Assembly (NCBI GenBank): GCA_014729935.1 | Contig: WJJB01000205.1 | Span: forward strand, 1-6,378 | From: Candidatus Bathyarchaeota archaeon | Lineage (GTDB): Archaea > Asgardarchaeota > Lokiarchaeia > Sigyniarchaeales > Sigyniarchaeaceae | Reading direction: 5' to 3' | Length of the DNA stretch: 6,378 bases | Shown: positions 1 to 5,988 of the stretch, one piece after another | Layout: every line of letters begins with the position of its first letter | Numbering within the stretch: the stretch's first letter is position 1 | The notes under the pieces: generated by a model | Database searches by the model: none | Seen by the model: only the letters and a program-made list of their open reading frames with translations | Told to the model about the DNA's origin: nothing | Position numbers and translations under genes: made by a program

Positions 1-235
1 CCCTTTCCACGCGTTGCCGCGTAATCCAATCGGTCCGGTTTCCCTCCTCGGGTCCGGTGGATAATCGTCTCGCCCCTTCAATTACCAGGTCCTCCTGTTC
101 TTCCAGCACGTCGTATCCTAACTTTTCGTTTCCTGTGCCAATAATCAAAGGTGGCACTGTCATGGGGGCTGGAGTGAATTCGTAGTTTAGGCCATTTCCA
201 CCATGAACTTTCAGGTGGGATGCAGCAGTTAGCAA
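1..235 (-). CDS. Unrecognised protein, N-terminal part, runs off the window
   Basis: This minus-strand frame is the only open one across the first 280 bases; the other two minus frames have stops, and two of the plus frames I checked stop early. I recognise no family. The visible residues are mixed polar and non-polar with a stretch PLIIGTGNEKLGYDVLEE followed by a charged segment, so it looks like soluble protein and not membrane protein. No ATG occurs before position 163. I prefer a TTG at 235-233 because GAAGG lies about seven bases upstream, but the frame stays open up to a stop at 283-281, so an earlier non-AUG start overlapping the end of the membrane-protein gene is possible. The gene follows the membrane-protein gene closely on the same strand, so co-transcription is likely. 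Start and function are uncertain. Confidence 0.45.
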   Translation of the reverse strand, partial: MLTAASHLKVHGGNGLNYEFTPAPMTVPPLIIGTGNEKLGYDVLEEQEDLVIEGARRLSTGPEEGNRTDWITRQRVER

Positions 236-270
236 ATCGACGCCTTCAAATGAAATTGCCGTTGCAATCG

Positions 271-1491
271 TTAATGGGCCCTACCGCTGGTTTTTCTTGA
301 TGAAATTGCATATGCTGCCTGTCGGATTATCCAAATTAATATCAGTACAAGCGGGATGAAAATAAATCCTTCCAAGAGGCCAAGGAGTTGCTCCTCGAGA
401 GTTTGATAATTGTAGGGGGTATAGAAATACGTGAGAAAATGACTATTGGGTGCCATATAGGTAATTAGGAAAAATAGCCCAATTGTAAGAACTATCATCC
501 AGATTTTTTGGAGCGGGAGTAAATCTGCTGCTTTCCCGATGAAATAACCCACCATGATCATCAACAACCCGGAAGCAAGGTAATATTGCCAATAATTCGT
601 ATTGGTAATGGCGGGTAACCAAAATAGAAAGCAAATACTTAAACAGAGTATGGGGCTAATTACATCAATTAACCTATCCAATGCATTATTTTTCTGCCTT
701 CTGTTGCCAGAATATTCATGTATTATATAACCTGCCAAGATACATACGATCCAAGCAATATAAATAAGGCTAAATTCTTGGTTGTTATAATCATTCATCT
801 TTTCGAATACTCCTGCCAGGAAAATGTATGCAATGTACCAAATCGACAATCCAGATAAGATAGAATAGAAATAATTAAACGTGGGAAAGCTCCGTCGTGA
901 TGGTACAATCTCTTGCTGTACACCGGGTTCGTATTCTGAAACTTGTCTATTTTCCTTGATAATTACTTCCTCCTTGTTGCCAAAAACCAAGTTTACAATG
1001 CCGAGCATTATCACCATGAAGAAATAATAAAAATTTACACCAAGAACATTGAAAATGAGTATAGAGATGATCCCTGATGCAACAAGTGAAGCATTTTTTA
1101 CTCTCGTCTTTCTAATGGCAGTTTTTTCATGCATGACAGCGTTGATGAATAAGAACATCCCGTATCCCATTTGAGCTCCAACCATGATATCTATAATGAT
1201 AAAAATAGCGTTCTGGGTGGGCGTTGGAACCGTTGAAGGATAGAATATAACAAGTAATACACTTGCGAGTGTTAACAAGCAGGAATTTATCCCATCTATG
1301 AGATTGATAGCCTTAATGCTTTCTTTCTTTTTCAAGACCCATAGGATGATAAAAAATAAAATGGCAACCCCCGAATAGATGTAATTGGAACTTATTTCAT
1401 GTATTGATGCATATGCCTGATCATTCTCGCCGAGGAATGCAGTAATAAGAAATCTATGGAAAACATAGGCAATTTGTAACGATAATATCAA
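271..1491 (-). CDS. Polytopic membrane protein, about 12 helices, MFS-like layout
   Basis: The 406-residue product is strongly hydrophobic. By eye there are about six helices in residues 1-170, a hydrophilic linker at about 171-205 rich in K, E and R, and six more helices in about 206-392, followed by a basic C-terminal tail. This 6+6 arrangement with a central loop is that of Major Facilitator Superfamily transporters, but I see no clear MFS motif A after helix 2, so this is a topology match and not a family assignment. Substrate unknown. The first usable codon is TTG at 1491-1489; the next in-frame ATG is about residue 103, which would remove three helices. Upstream, an ATG at 1542-1540 with an AGAGG site is in the same frame but is cut off by TAA at 1527-1525. 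The N-terminus may therefore be damaged, or the gene may truly start at TTG. Confidence 0.75.
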   Translation of the reverse strand: MILSLQIAYVFHRFLITAFLGENDQAYASIHEISSNYIYSGVAILFFIILWVLKKKESIKAINLIDGINSCLLTLASVLLVIFYPSTVPTPTQNAIFIIIDIMVGAQMGYGMFLFINAVMHEKTAIRKTRVKNASLVASGIISILIFNVLGVNFYYFFMVIMLGIVNLVFGNKEEVIIKENRQVSEYEPGVQQEIVPSRRSFPTFNYFYSILSGLSIWYIAYIFLAGVFEKMNDYNNQEFSLIYIAWIVCILAGYIIHEYSGNRRQKNNALDRLIDVISPILCLSICFLFWLPAITNTNYWQYYLASGLLMIMVGYFIGKAADLLPLQKIWMIVLTIGLFFLITYMAPNSHFLTYFYTPYNYQTLEEQLLGLLEGFIFIPLVLILIWIIRQAAYAISSRKTSGRAH

Positions 1492-1570
1492 TCCTATCTT
1501 GAAATACTTATTTAGTGTTCTATTTTAGCCGGTCAATAGCATCAATCCTCTATTCTTGTCGGTTTTATTA

Positions 1571-1729
1571 TCATGGGACAAAATCATTAAGATCACCTTC
1601 TCCGGCCCAAGCTTCTAGATAATCCCAGATGCATCCATCACGTTGGGCTTGAATGGTGATATTATTCACCGCATCTTCACCCAATCGATCTTCTAGTTGT
1701 TGTAGGTACAGGCTCCGGGGTAATCTTAA
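1571..1729 (-). pseudogene. C-terminal coding remnant of an unknown small protein
   Basis: A minus-strand frame open for 52 codons ends with TGA at 1573-1571 and is preceded by TAA at 1732-1730. The sequence looks like real protein: an amphipathic stretch with QQLEDRLGEDAVNNITIQ and then an acidic, tryptophan-rich tail (WDYLEAWAGEGDLNDF). There is no ATG or GTG at the beginning; the first possible start is an internal TTG that would leave about 37 residues. It lies just downstream, on the same strand, of the truncated intron fragment, so the likeliest reading is the tail of a gene whose front was lost when that region was rearranged. A short intact protein with an unusual start cannot be excluded. 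Family not recognised. Confidence 0.4.
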
Positions 1730-1776
1730 TTAGGTTTAGATAAATATTTTGCAATATTATTTTCAATAAAGGTCGT

Positions 1777-1960
1777 TGGGTCCTACTGGTTAGCCCGGCC
1801 TTCCCTTGCGGTTGGAAAGTGCGCGGTACATCGTTCCCGGGCCCCCCACGATGCCGTTACCTGCATTGCACGCCCGGGTAACCATTGGCAGTCGTCTTGC
1901 CAAGCAGTTTATGACCTTTCGGCCACGTCCTGCATTCAACAAGGAGACTTCTTGTCGCAC
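1777..1960 (-). mobile_element. Truncated group II intron, 5' end only (domain I fragment)
   Basis: This segment matches the first 186 bases of the complete intron (4545-4730), differing by roughly one position in ten by eye plus small indels. It begins, on the minus strand, with the group II 5' consensus GTGCG followed by ACAAGAAG, and the flanking upstream sequence TTCCATCGA is the same as at the complete copy. Similarity stops abruptly at about 1776, before the point where EBS1 would lie, and no reverse transcriptase, domain V or domain VI follows. It is therefore a dead remnant. The degree of divergence argues for a separate, older insertion and not a recent duplicate of the neighbour. 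Long open frames inside it on both strands are by-products of its base composition. Confidence 0.88.
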
Positions 1961-2009
1961 TCGATGGAACATGAAAAATCAGTTACGCAGACAATCGGTT
2001 AACCGATCG
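1961..2009. repeat. Exon/dyad repeat, copy A (next to intron fragment)
   Basis: On the plus strand it starts with TCGATGGAA, directly adjoining the intron fragment, and ends with the perfect 14-base palindrome ATCGGTTAACCGAT (1994-2007). A degenerate half-site CAGTTACG lies at 1980, the same distance from the motif as the first CGGTTAAC in copy B. The other half of the repeat, beyond the intron fragment, is not recognisable. It sits just downstream of hicA. Confidence 0.7.
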
Positions 2010-2027
2010 TCCTCATCCAAACAATCT

Positions 2028-2270
2028 TCAAGCAAATAATTCAGAAATTAAATCTTTCTTATTCATTCCAAGATATTCTGCAATATCTGATAGAATATTG
2101 TTTAATGTACCAATCTTAATAGGATCGTGATTCGGGATTGTAATATGATATTCTCCTGAGAGATGAGTTGTTAATCGAAGATGACTGCCTGTTTGACGTG
2201 TAATTTCGAAACCATATTTTTGTAATAGTTTCGTTAATTCCTTCGCGCTAACATCACGCGGAATTCTCAC
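2028..2270 (-). CDS. hicA: HicA-type mRNA interferase toxin
   Basis: The 80-residue product has the features of the HicA (YcfA) family, small double-stranded-RNA-binding-fold ribonucleases that cleave mRNA. Visible are the N-terminal helix pattern SAKELTKLLQKYGF (8-21), the catalytic-histidine motif GSH (28-30, His30), and the typical strand-turn IPNHDPIKIGTLNNIL (45-60) leading into a C-terminal helix. Length is normal for the family. The start is GTG at 2270-2268, which overlaps the hicB stop in a GTGA junction, so translation is probably coupled to hicB. The active-site histidine is present and the frame is intact, so the toxin is probably functional. The family assignment is firm; activity in this host is inferred. 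Confidence 0.9.
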   Translation of the reverse strand: MRIPRDVSAKELTKLLQKYGFEITRQTGSHLRLTTHLSGEYHITIPNHDPIKIGTLNNILSDIAEYLGMNKKDLISELFA

Positions 2271-2473
2271 GCTGTAATAACCTCTTCCCGTACAAAATGT
2301 AATCGAATTATTTTTGGAATGTTTTTCTCATCAAAATGACATCTTACTGCATCTTTTATAGATTCCTTCAATTCTTCGATAGTTTCAGCCTCGGTAAAAA
2401 TGGACACGTCCAAAGCCTTAGCCTCATAACCACCGTCGAGAGATTCTTCAATAATGAAGAAAATTTCATTCAT
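2267..2473 (-). CDS. hicB: HicB-like antitoxin, short form
   Basis: The 68-residue product carries the compact HicB-like fold: an N-terminal strand (FFIIEE), the glycine-containing turn DGGYEAKALDVSIFTEAETIEELKESIKDAV (residues 13-43, abridged here as DGGYEAKALD...IFTEAET) and a helix. This domain binds and blocks HicA. It ends at about the core domain and has no C-terminal helix-turn-helix or ribbon-helix-helix segment, so it has no obvious means of binding DNA on its own; such short forms are common. The gene starts with ATG at 2473-2471, preceded by a weak purine site, and its stop overlaps the hicA GTG start. Order antitoxin-then-toxin, four-base overlap and matching family on the next gene support a HicBA operon. 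The group II intron ends 51 bases upstream of its start. Confidence 0.85.
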   Translation of the reverse strand: MNEIFFIIEESLDGGYEAKALDVSIFTEAETIEELKESIKDAVRCHFDEKNIPKIIRLHFVREEVITA

Positions 2474-2499
2474 ATCTTAATCAAGGTGCTCAATTGTAA

Positions 2500-2516
2500 A
2501 AAATTTTTCTATAGCC
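2500..2516 (-). promoter_or_regulatory. Possible TATA-type promoter of hicBA
   Basis: In the 51 bases between the intron end and the hicB start, the minus strand reads GGGGCTATAGAAAAATTTT. The TATAGAAA lies about 35 bases from the ATG, which would put a start site roughly ten bases before the gene. The match to an archaeal TATA box is only fair. If it is the promoter, hicBA can be expressed without reading through the intron. Confidence 0.35.
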
Positions 2517-2517
2517 C

Positions 2518-2524
2518 CTATATC
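2518..2524. repeat. Exon/dyad repeat, copy B, short left half (3' exon)
   Basis: CTATATC immediately outside the intron 3' end. The same seven bases sit next to TCGATGGAAT in the uninterrupted copy C (5759-5765), which fixes this as the 3' exon side of the split target. Confidence 0.65.
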
Positions 2525-2599
2525 GTCGAATAGGAGGAGCGCCTTGCGACACTCCCCCCTTCTAGGAACCGCACGTGCGAGTCTCCCCGCATGCGGCTC
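2525..2599 (-). ncRNA. Group II intron domains V and VI
   Basis: Domain V occupies 2599-2566 (34 nt), starting GAGCCGCATGCGG and closing CGCACGTGCGGTTC, with the AGC-type catalytic triad position filled by the AGCC near the 5' end. Domain VI follows after CTA: strand GGGGGAGTG (2558-2550) pairs with CGCTCCTCC (2541-2533) over nine pairs, two of them G-U, around the loop TCGCAAGG. The candidate branch-point A is 2531, seven bases from the 3' end, the standard distance. Domain V begins only 13 bases after the maturase stop codon. Confidence 0.9.
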
Positions 2600-2612
2600 G
2601 AGCCCACGCTCG

Positions 2613-4130
2613 TTACAAGAGATGGGGCTCTACTCGTTGAATCCTTGCTTTACTCTCACGCTTCGACCAGTACTCCCGTAGTGCCGGGTCGAAGGGTGAA
2701 TTGTATCCACGCACCTTAACGTAATTGCTCGAGTCAACGCGTACTTTGGCCAGGATGAACAAAGTCCTGCCATCTTTTTCGCCAAAAACCCAATCCCGGT
2801 TCAATGCATGGATGAAGTATCGATTCTTCACCCAGCGTTTTCCTTTCATGGGATGCCTGCGTCGACACCAGTGCCACATCATCTGCCACACCCGGTAATC
2901 CATGTAGGCGAACGCTTTCTTGGCGTTGCAATGCCTGAAATAATTCGCCCATCCGCGTAAGATCGGGTTCAGCAGTTCCACGATCACACTCGCCTTGGCC
3001 TGTTTATTGCTGTCGAGAACATCCTTAACTTTTCCAAGAAGACGTTTTATCGAGTTCTTGGAAGGCGTGACCAGGCATATCGTGTTCCCCTTCCTGTTAA
3101 TCTGGCGGATAGAGAATCCAAGAAAATCAAATCCTTCTTCCCGGTGGACAACCCGTGTTTTCGCCTTGTTGAGATTCATCCCGCGACCCCCGAGGAACGT
3201 TTCTATTGCAGGGATCACGTGGGTGGCAATGATGTCGCGAGATGGAGCGGTTACTACGAAATCGTCGGCATATCTCACGAGACTCACGCCACGATTGCAC
3301 CCGGAACGCTCGCTCGGGGGCTTGTACTTCCCGGTGCGTGATTCGAGGTCGAAAAGTCTTTCCATTCCATCAAGCGCGATGTTTGCCAGCAACGGGCTTA
3401 TAACCCCGCCTTGTGGCGTGCCACGCGTTGGAATGATGAGATTTCCAAGTTCAACGGCACCGGCTTTCAGCCAGCGTCGTACCGTCTGCCTGAAGACAGG
3501 GATCTTATCAAGAAGCATGTCATGGTCGATCATGTCGAAGCATCTTGAAATATCCGCATCGAGGATCCACTCGCTCGTCGTCTTTCCATTGACGATGTTG
3601 ATGTTGCTCCGGATCTGGCGAATCGCATCTTGACAGCGCCGGCCCGACCTGAAACCGTAGGAATTCGGCTCGAACCGTGCTTCCCACTCTGGTTCCAGCG
3701 CCATCTTCACGATCGCCTGCATCACCCGGTCCTTGACGGCGGGGATACCAAGGGGTCTCTCGCCACCATCGGGCTTGGGAATGATTATCCTCCGCACGGG
3801 TTGGCAACGGTAGTCCCGGGGATCGAGCAGGCTGATTTCTTGGAATATTTTTAGCCGCTTGGTGCCCGTGAGGTATATCTCACCATCAATTCCTGCGGTG
3901 TGCTTACCGGAATTGATCTGCGTGACCCGCCGGACGGCAAGCAACTTTGCTGACCGCGAGCGCGTGATTAGTTTCTGCAAGTTTTTGAGTTTTGCCCATT
4001 TTTTATCTCGAGATGCACGGAAAATACGTTCTTGAACGCGATTCACGTTCTGCTCGTGCGTGGTCCAGTCAATATCGCCCCACGCCTCGATGGCAGCCCG
4101 CTCGTCATTCGGTTCGATGACCGTGGTCAA
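2613..4130 (-). CDS. ltrA: Group II intron reverse transcriptase/maturase, without HNH domain
   Basis: The 505-residue protein copies the intron RNA into DNA and helps it splice. Domains in order: RT-0 and finger region (about 30-130, with AGIDG at 79-83 and RPLGIP at 125-130), RT palm with the first catalytic Asp in DADISRCFD (191-199), PQGGVISPLLANI at 239-251, and the YADD active site at 287-290; then the thumb/maturase domain X from about 355 to 420, including GWANYF (393-398). The C-terminus PFDPALREYW (479-488) runs to PHLL and stops. Relatives of this type often continue into a CxxC-bearing HNH endonuclease, which is absent here. The start is TTG at 4130-4128, chosen because GGAGG lies seven bases upstream. 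The catalytic residues are intact, so splicing aid and reverse transcription are likely; second-strand cleavage would need another route, such as using replication-fork primers. Confidence 0.95.
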   Translation of the reverse strand: MTTVIEPNDERAAIEAWGDIDWTTHEQNVNRVQERIFRASRDKKWAKLKNLQKLITRSRSAKLLAVRRVTQINSGKHTAGIDGEIYLTGTKRLKIFQEISLLDPRDYRCQPVRRIIIPKPDGGERPLGIPAVKDRVMQAIVKMALEPEWEARFEPNSYGFRSGRRCQDAIRQIRSNINIVNGKTTSEWILDADISRCFDMIDHDMLLDKIPVFRQTVRRWLKAGAVELGNLIIPTRGTPQGGVISPLLANIALDGMERLFDLESRTGKYKPPSERSGCNRGVSLVRYADDFVVTAPSRDIIATHVIPAIETFLGGRGMNLNKAKTRVVHREEGFDFLGFSIRQINRKGNTICLVTPSKNSIKRLLGKVKDVLDSNKQAKASVIVELLNPILRGWANYFRHCNAKKAFAYMDYRVWQMMWHWCRRRHPMKGKRWVKNRYFIHALNRDWVFGEKDGRTLFILAKVRVDSSNYVKVRGYNSPFDPALREYWSKRESKARIQRVEPHLL

Positions 4131-4730
4131 CGTCTAACCTCCATGTCGATTGGAATCGTTCCAAGCTTTCTTTCCCGCGTGAACCAGTTGGAAGTCTGCA
4201 TCCTTTCGGATCGGGTATTCCTGCCACTTGGCAGCCCTATCCATCCCATTACAGGATGGCATTCGCTTTCTCCAACCTCCTCTGCCCGCCACGCCATCCC
4301 CTTCCCTCGCGGGTCGGGTTCCGCCCACACGGGGCGGGGCGTGTCGGGTTTACCAAGTTCCCCCTTGCTGACGTTCGCTTGGACCGTTAGAGAGACACTG
4401 TTCCCCGGTTGCGCGACGAACAACGTGGAGGCGACATCGAAACCACACCACCTGGCAACGCACCATTTTGGTTCCAGCGCATCGAACGCGTTTCGCTGGT
4501 TGCAATTGACGAGGTTTATCATGTCTTCACCCTGTGGTTTCTCATGGGTCCTGCTGGTTAGCCCGGCACTTCCCTTGCGGTTGGAAAGTGCGCGGTACAT
4601 TGTTCCCGGGGCTCCGCACGGTGCCGTTACCAGCATCGCACGCCCGGGTAACCATTGGCAGTCGTCTTGCCAAGCAGTTTATGGATCTACAGCCACGTCC
4701 TGCATTCAGCAAGGGAGCTTCTTGTCGCAC

Positions 4731-4776
4731 TCGATGGAATAGCCAATATCGGTTAACAATCGGTTAACCGATTGAA
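4731..4776. repeat. Exon/dyad repeat, copy B, long right half (5' exon)
   Basis: Begins TCGATGGAAT at the intron 5' end, then two direct copies of CGGTTAAC at 4750 and 4761, eleven bases apart. The second is the core of a perfect 18-base palindrome, CAATCGGTTAACCGATTG (4757-4774). One-helical-turn spacing and dyad symmetry suggest a binding site for a dimeric protein. The IBS1 read by the intron is the complement of TCGATG at 4731-4736. Confidence 0.8.
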
Positions 4777-4807
4777 TCATATGAAGGAGGCTCGAATGAT
4801 AGGCTAT

Positions 4808-4823
4808 CGAAGAATATATTTAA
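4808..4823 (+). promoter_or_regulatory. Archaeal BRE/TATA promoter of unit 1
   Basis: CGAAGAAT followed by ATATTTAA, 46 bases before the ATG of the small gene. The same 16 bases with two changes stand before the paralogous unit 2. The purine-rich CGAAGAA is in the place of a B recognition element and ATATTTAA in that of the TATA box. Confidence 0.7.
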
Positions 4824-4869
4824 CTGGATTTGGTATTGATCTTAGAAACAAGTACAAGTGAAACACGAC

Positions 4870-5043
4870 ATGGATTACCAAGACGCACCTGATCTTAATC
4901 TCACCAAAGAGCAACTCCAGAAACACGAAGCAGAAATGAAAAAATTCTTGGAGATGCATGATCTTTCGGTAAAACAAAGGATACAAGAATTGAAGGATGC
5001 AGGGTATTCCGACGACGAGATTGAAAATATTTTTGCATTTTAG
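4870..5043 (+). CDS. Small charged helical protein, unit 1 (candidate antitoxin-like)
   Basis: The product is 57 residues, very rich in K, E and D, and probably all helical after a short acidic-proline start (DAPDLNLT). It ends with the motif GYSDDEIENIFAF. No cysteine, membrane segment or signal peptide is seen. It is about 60 percent identical (34 of 57 by hand count) to the protein at 5989-6162, with no gaps. I chose ATG 4870 over the GTG at 4858 because the paralogues align exactly from this Met-Asp, and because the GTGA of the upstream triplet fits better as part of the Shine-Dalgarno site; in unit 2 the same position is a clear AAAGGTGA. It is followed after 28 bases by the GNAT-like gene on the same strand. 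I recognise no family. Size, charge and place before a larger gene suggest a regulator or antitoxin for it, which is inference. Confidence 0.8.
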   Translation: MDYQDAPDLNLTKEQLQKHEAEMKKFLEMHDLSVKQRIQELKDAGYSDDEIENIFAF

Positions 5044-5059
5044 AACGTGTTACATTTCA

Positions 5060-5066
5060 AGGGTGA
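5060..5066 (+). promoter_or_regulatory. Ribosome binding site deciding the AUC start
   Basis: AGGGTGA lies five bases before the ATC codon at 5072 and over 80 bases before the first in-frame ATG. It fits the archaeal anti-Shine-Dalgarno sequence well and has a counterpart, GAGGTG at 6196-6201, before the paralogue. Confidence 0.55.
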
Positions 5067-5071
5067 ATTAA

Positions 5072-5719
5072 ATCTCAGATTTTAAGATTGATTTCTCAAA
5101 TGAGGCTGTATGCATCGTTCCAATTACCAAATATTCATTCTCAAACAAGGAAATGTTGGGAATGAAATTGGATCATGGATTTGGTGATGTTGGGAATTTC
5201 TTTCCGACTTGGCAAGGTTTTTTGGAACGATGCACAGGAAAAATGCCAAGATACAAGAATTACATGGCTTATTTGTTGTGTAAACATGATGATAATAGAA
5301 TTATCGGAGTATTGGCAGTACAGCTTGATACCTATGAATCTTTAATATCAAAGGTCTATGCTCTTTCGAAAGAGATTAATACATATTTGTATCTTAGCTG
5401 GATTGCACTGGATAAGGAATATCAACAAGTAAATTATTTCGCTTTATTATTCGAGTTTTATCATACCTTGATTCGGAGATTTCAGAGAAATTTAGAAACT
5501 AGAATTGGTGGTGCAGCCATCGCAATAAGGAGAATACGTCCAATCTTATGGAACTTATTGAATACAGGTACCAAATGTCCAATCGATACGGATGCCCCGA
5601 TATATCAAGAAACGAGCAAGATTACCTTTGTATTATACCCAAGCGAAATGATAGAACATTTCAAACTCGAACCTGCACAAGATCACGTGCTTATCTTGTT
5701 TAAATCTTCCAGGGATTAG
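5072..5719 (+). CDS. GNAT-like fold protein, unit 1, probable AUC start
   Basis: From the proposed start the product has 215 residues. The middle resembles the acetyltransferase (GNAT) core: strand RIIGVLAVQ at about 76-84, a helical segment, strand YLYLSWIALD at about 105-114, then EYQQVNYFALLFEFY leading into a helix (to about 137). In true GNAT enzymes the turn here holds Q/R-x-x-G-x-G/A for the acetyl-CoA pyrophosphate; this protein has QQVNYFA, so those glycines are missing and catalysis is doubtful. The ATG at 5153 would give 188 residues, but 27 codons before it also match the paralogue at 6210-6378 at protein level (FSNEA, PIT, YSFSN). An in-frame TAA at 5069-5071 bounds the frame, and AGGGTGA at 5060-5066 is five bases before ATC 5072. 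The fold call is tentative; some other alpha/beta family is possible. Confidence 0.75.
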   Translation: MSDFKIDFSNEAVCIVPITKYSFSNKEMLGMKLDHGFGDVGNFFPTWQGFLERCTGKMPRYKNYMAYLLCKHDDNRIIGVLAVQLDTYESLISKVYALSKEINTYLYLSWIALDKEYQQVNYFALLFEFYHTLIRRFQRNLETRIGGAAIAIRRIRPILWNLLNTGTKCPIDTDAPIYQETSKITFVLYPSEMIEHFKLEPAQDHVLILFKSSRD

Positions 5720-5758
5720 CATTGAATGTATAATTTCTCGTCATAATCCCAATTTGCT

Positions 5759-5802
5759 CTATATCTCGATGGAATGATCTAAACGGTTATCGATCGGTTA
5801 AC
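5759..5802. repeat. Exon/dyad repeat, copy C: empty intron target
   Basis: CTATATC (5759-5765) is joined directly to TCGATGGAAT (5766-5775), exactly the sequence left when the intron at 2525-4730 is removed. CGGTTATC at 5784 and CGGTTAAC at 5795 follow, again eleven bases apart, at nearly the same distance from the motif as in copy B. The dyad is less perfect here. It lies 39 bases after the first GNAT-like gene. Confidence 0.75.
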
Positions 5803-5855
5803 TGCCTCAGAGACCCCTCTTAAATCATCCAAGGTCGTATTAGATGATACCCCAA

Positions 5856-5867
5856 GATTTTTCTTTC
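5856..5867 (+). terminator. Possible poly-T archaeal terminator after unit 1
   Basis: The run GATTTTTCTTTC lies in the AT-rich gap between the two units. Archaeal transcripts often end at such T-rich stretches without a hairpin. It is more than 130 bases past the stop codon, so the link is weak. Nothing else is recognisable between the repeat and the next promoter. Confidence 0.25.
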
Positions 5868-5934
5868 AAAAATGGCATTAACGTTTATTTACTTGCTTTT
5901 ATCAAGAATTCTGAAATGATTTGGTTTATGGCAC

Positions 5935-5950
5935 CGAAAAACATATTTAA
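5935..5950 (+). promoter_or_regulatory. Archaeal BRE/TATA promoter of unit 2
   Basis: CGAAAAAC followed by ATATTTAA, matching the promoter of unit 1 at 14 of 16 bases, and 38 bases before the ATG of the second small gene. Conservation in two copies, while the flanks differ, supports a real promoter. Confidence 0.72.
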
Positions 5951-5988
5951 TTGGGTTCCTTTAATTTAATCAGTAAAAGGTGAATATT

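Larger units (their letters stand above)
2525..4730 (-). mobile_element. Complete group II intron (IIB-like, chloroplast-like lineage suspected)
   Basis: The 2206-base element is a self-splicing, RNA-mobile retroelement. Read on the minus strand, it starts GTGCGACAAGAAG at 4730 and ends CGAC at 2525. EBS1, TCGATG at 4440-4435, pairs over six bases with IBS1 CATCGA just outside the 5' end and lies about 290 bases into the intron, as expected for domain I. The reverse transcriptase lies in domain IV, domain V is at 2599-2566 and domain VI at about 2558-2532. The 3' end is supported independently by an empty target at 5759-5775 in which CTATATC and TCGATGGAAT are directly joined. All parts needed for splicing appear intact. 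The intron is richer in G and C than the genes around it. It lies in the same orientation as hicBA. Assignment to a named structural class is tentative. Confidence 0.92.

Noticed and set aside
1741..1776. TATA-like AAATATTTAT on the minus strand as promoter of the 1571-1729 fragment
   Set aside because: No start codon lies at a workable distance downstream, so I could not tie it to a gene.
1790..2039. Short open frames on both strands over the intron fragment
   Set aside because: They are carried by the domain I remnant and the adjacent repeat, with no protein-like conservation.
2995..3854. Long plus-strand open frames opposite the reverse transcriptase (up to 212 codons)
   Set aside because: They are antisense to a clearly coding gene with intact motifs, and show no family features; they result from GC-rich codon use.
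4032..4742. Open frames of 236 codons (plus) and 169 codons (minus) over the intron 5' region
   Set aside because: This stretch is the structured RNA of intron domains I-III; similar frames recur in the intron fragment only because the DNA is repeated.
4858..4869. GTG start for the unit 1 small protein (and GTG 5980 for unit 2)
   Set aside because: The paralogues align from the later ATG, and the GTG bases form part of the ribosome binding site.
5918..5970. A 13-codon ORF over the unit 2 promoter as a counterpart of the 4796 ORF
   Set aside because: It has no ribosome site, and its likeness to the other is explained by the shared BRE/TATA sequence.
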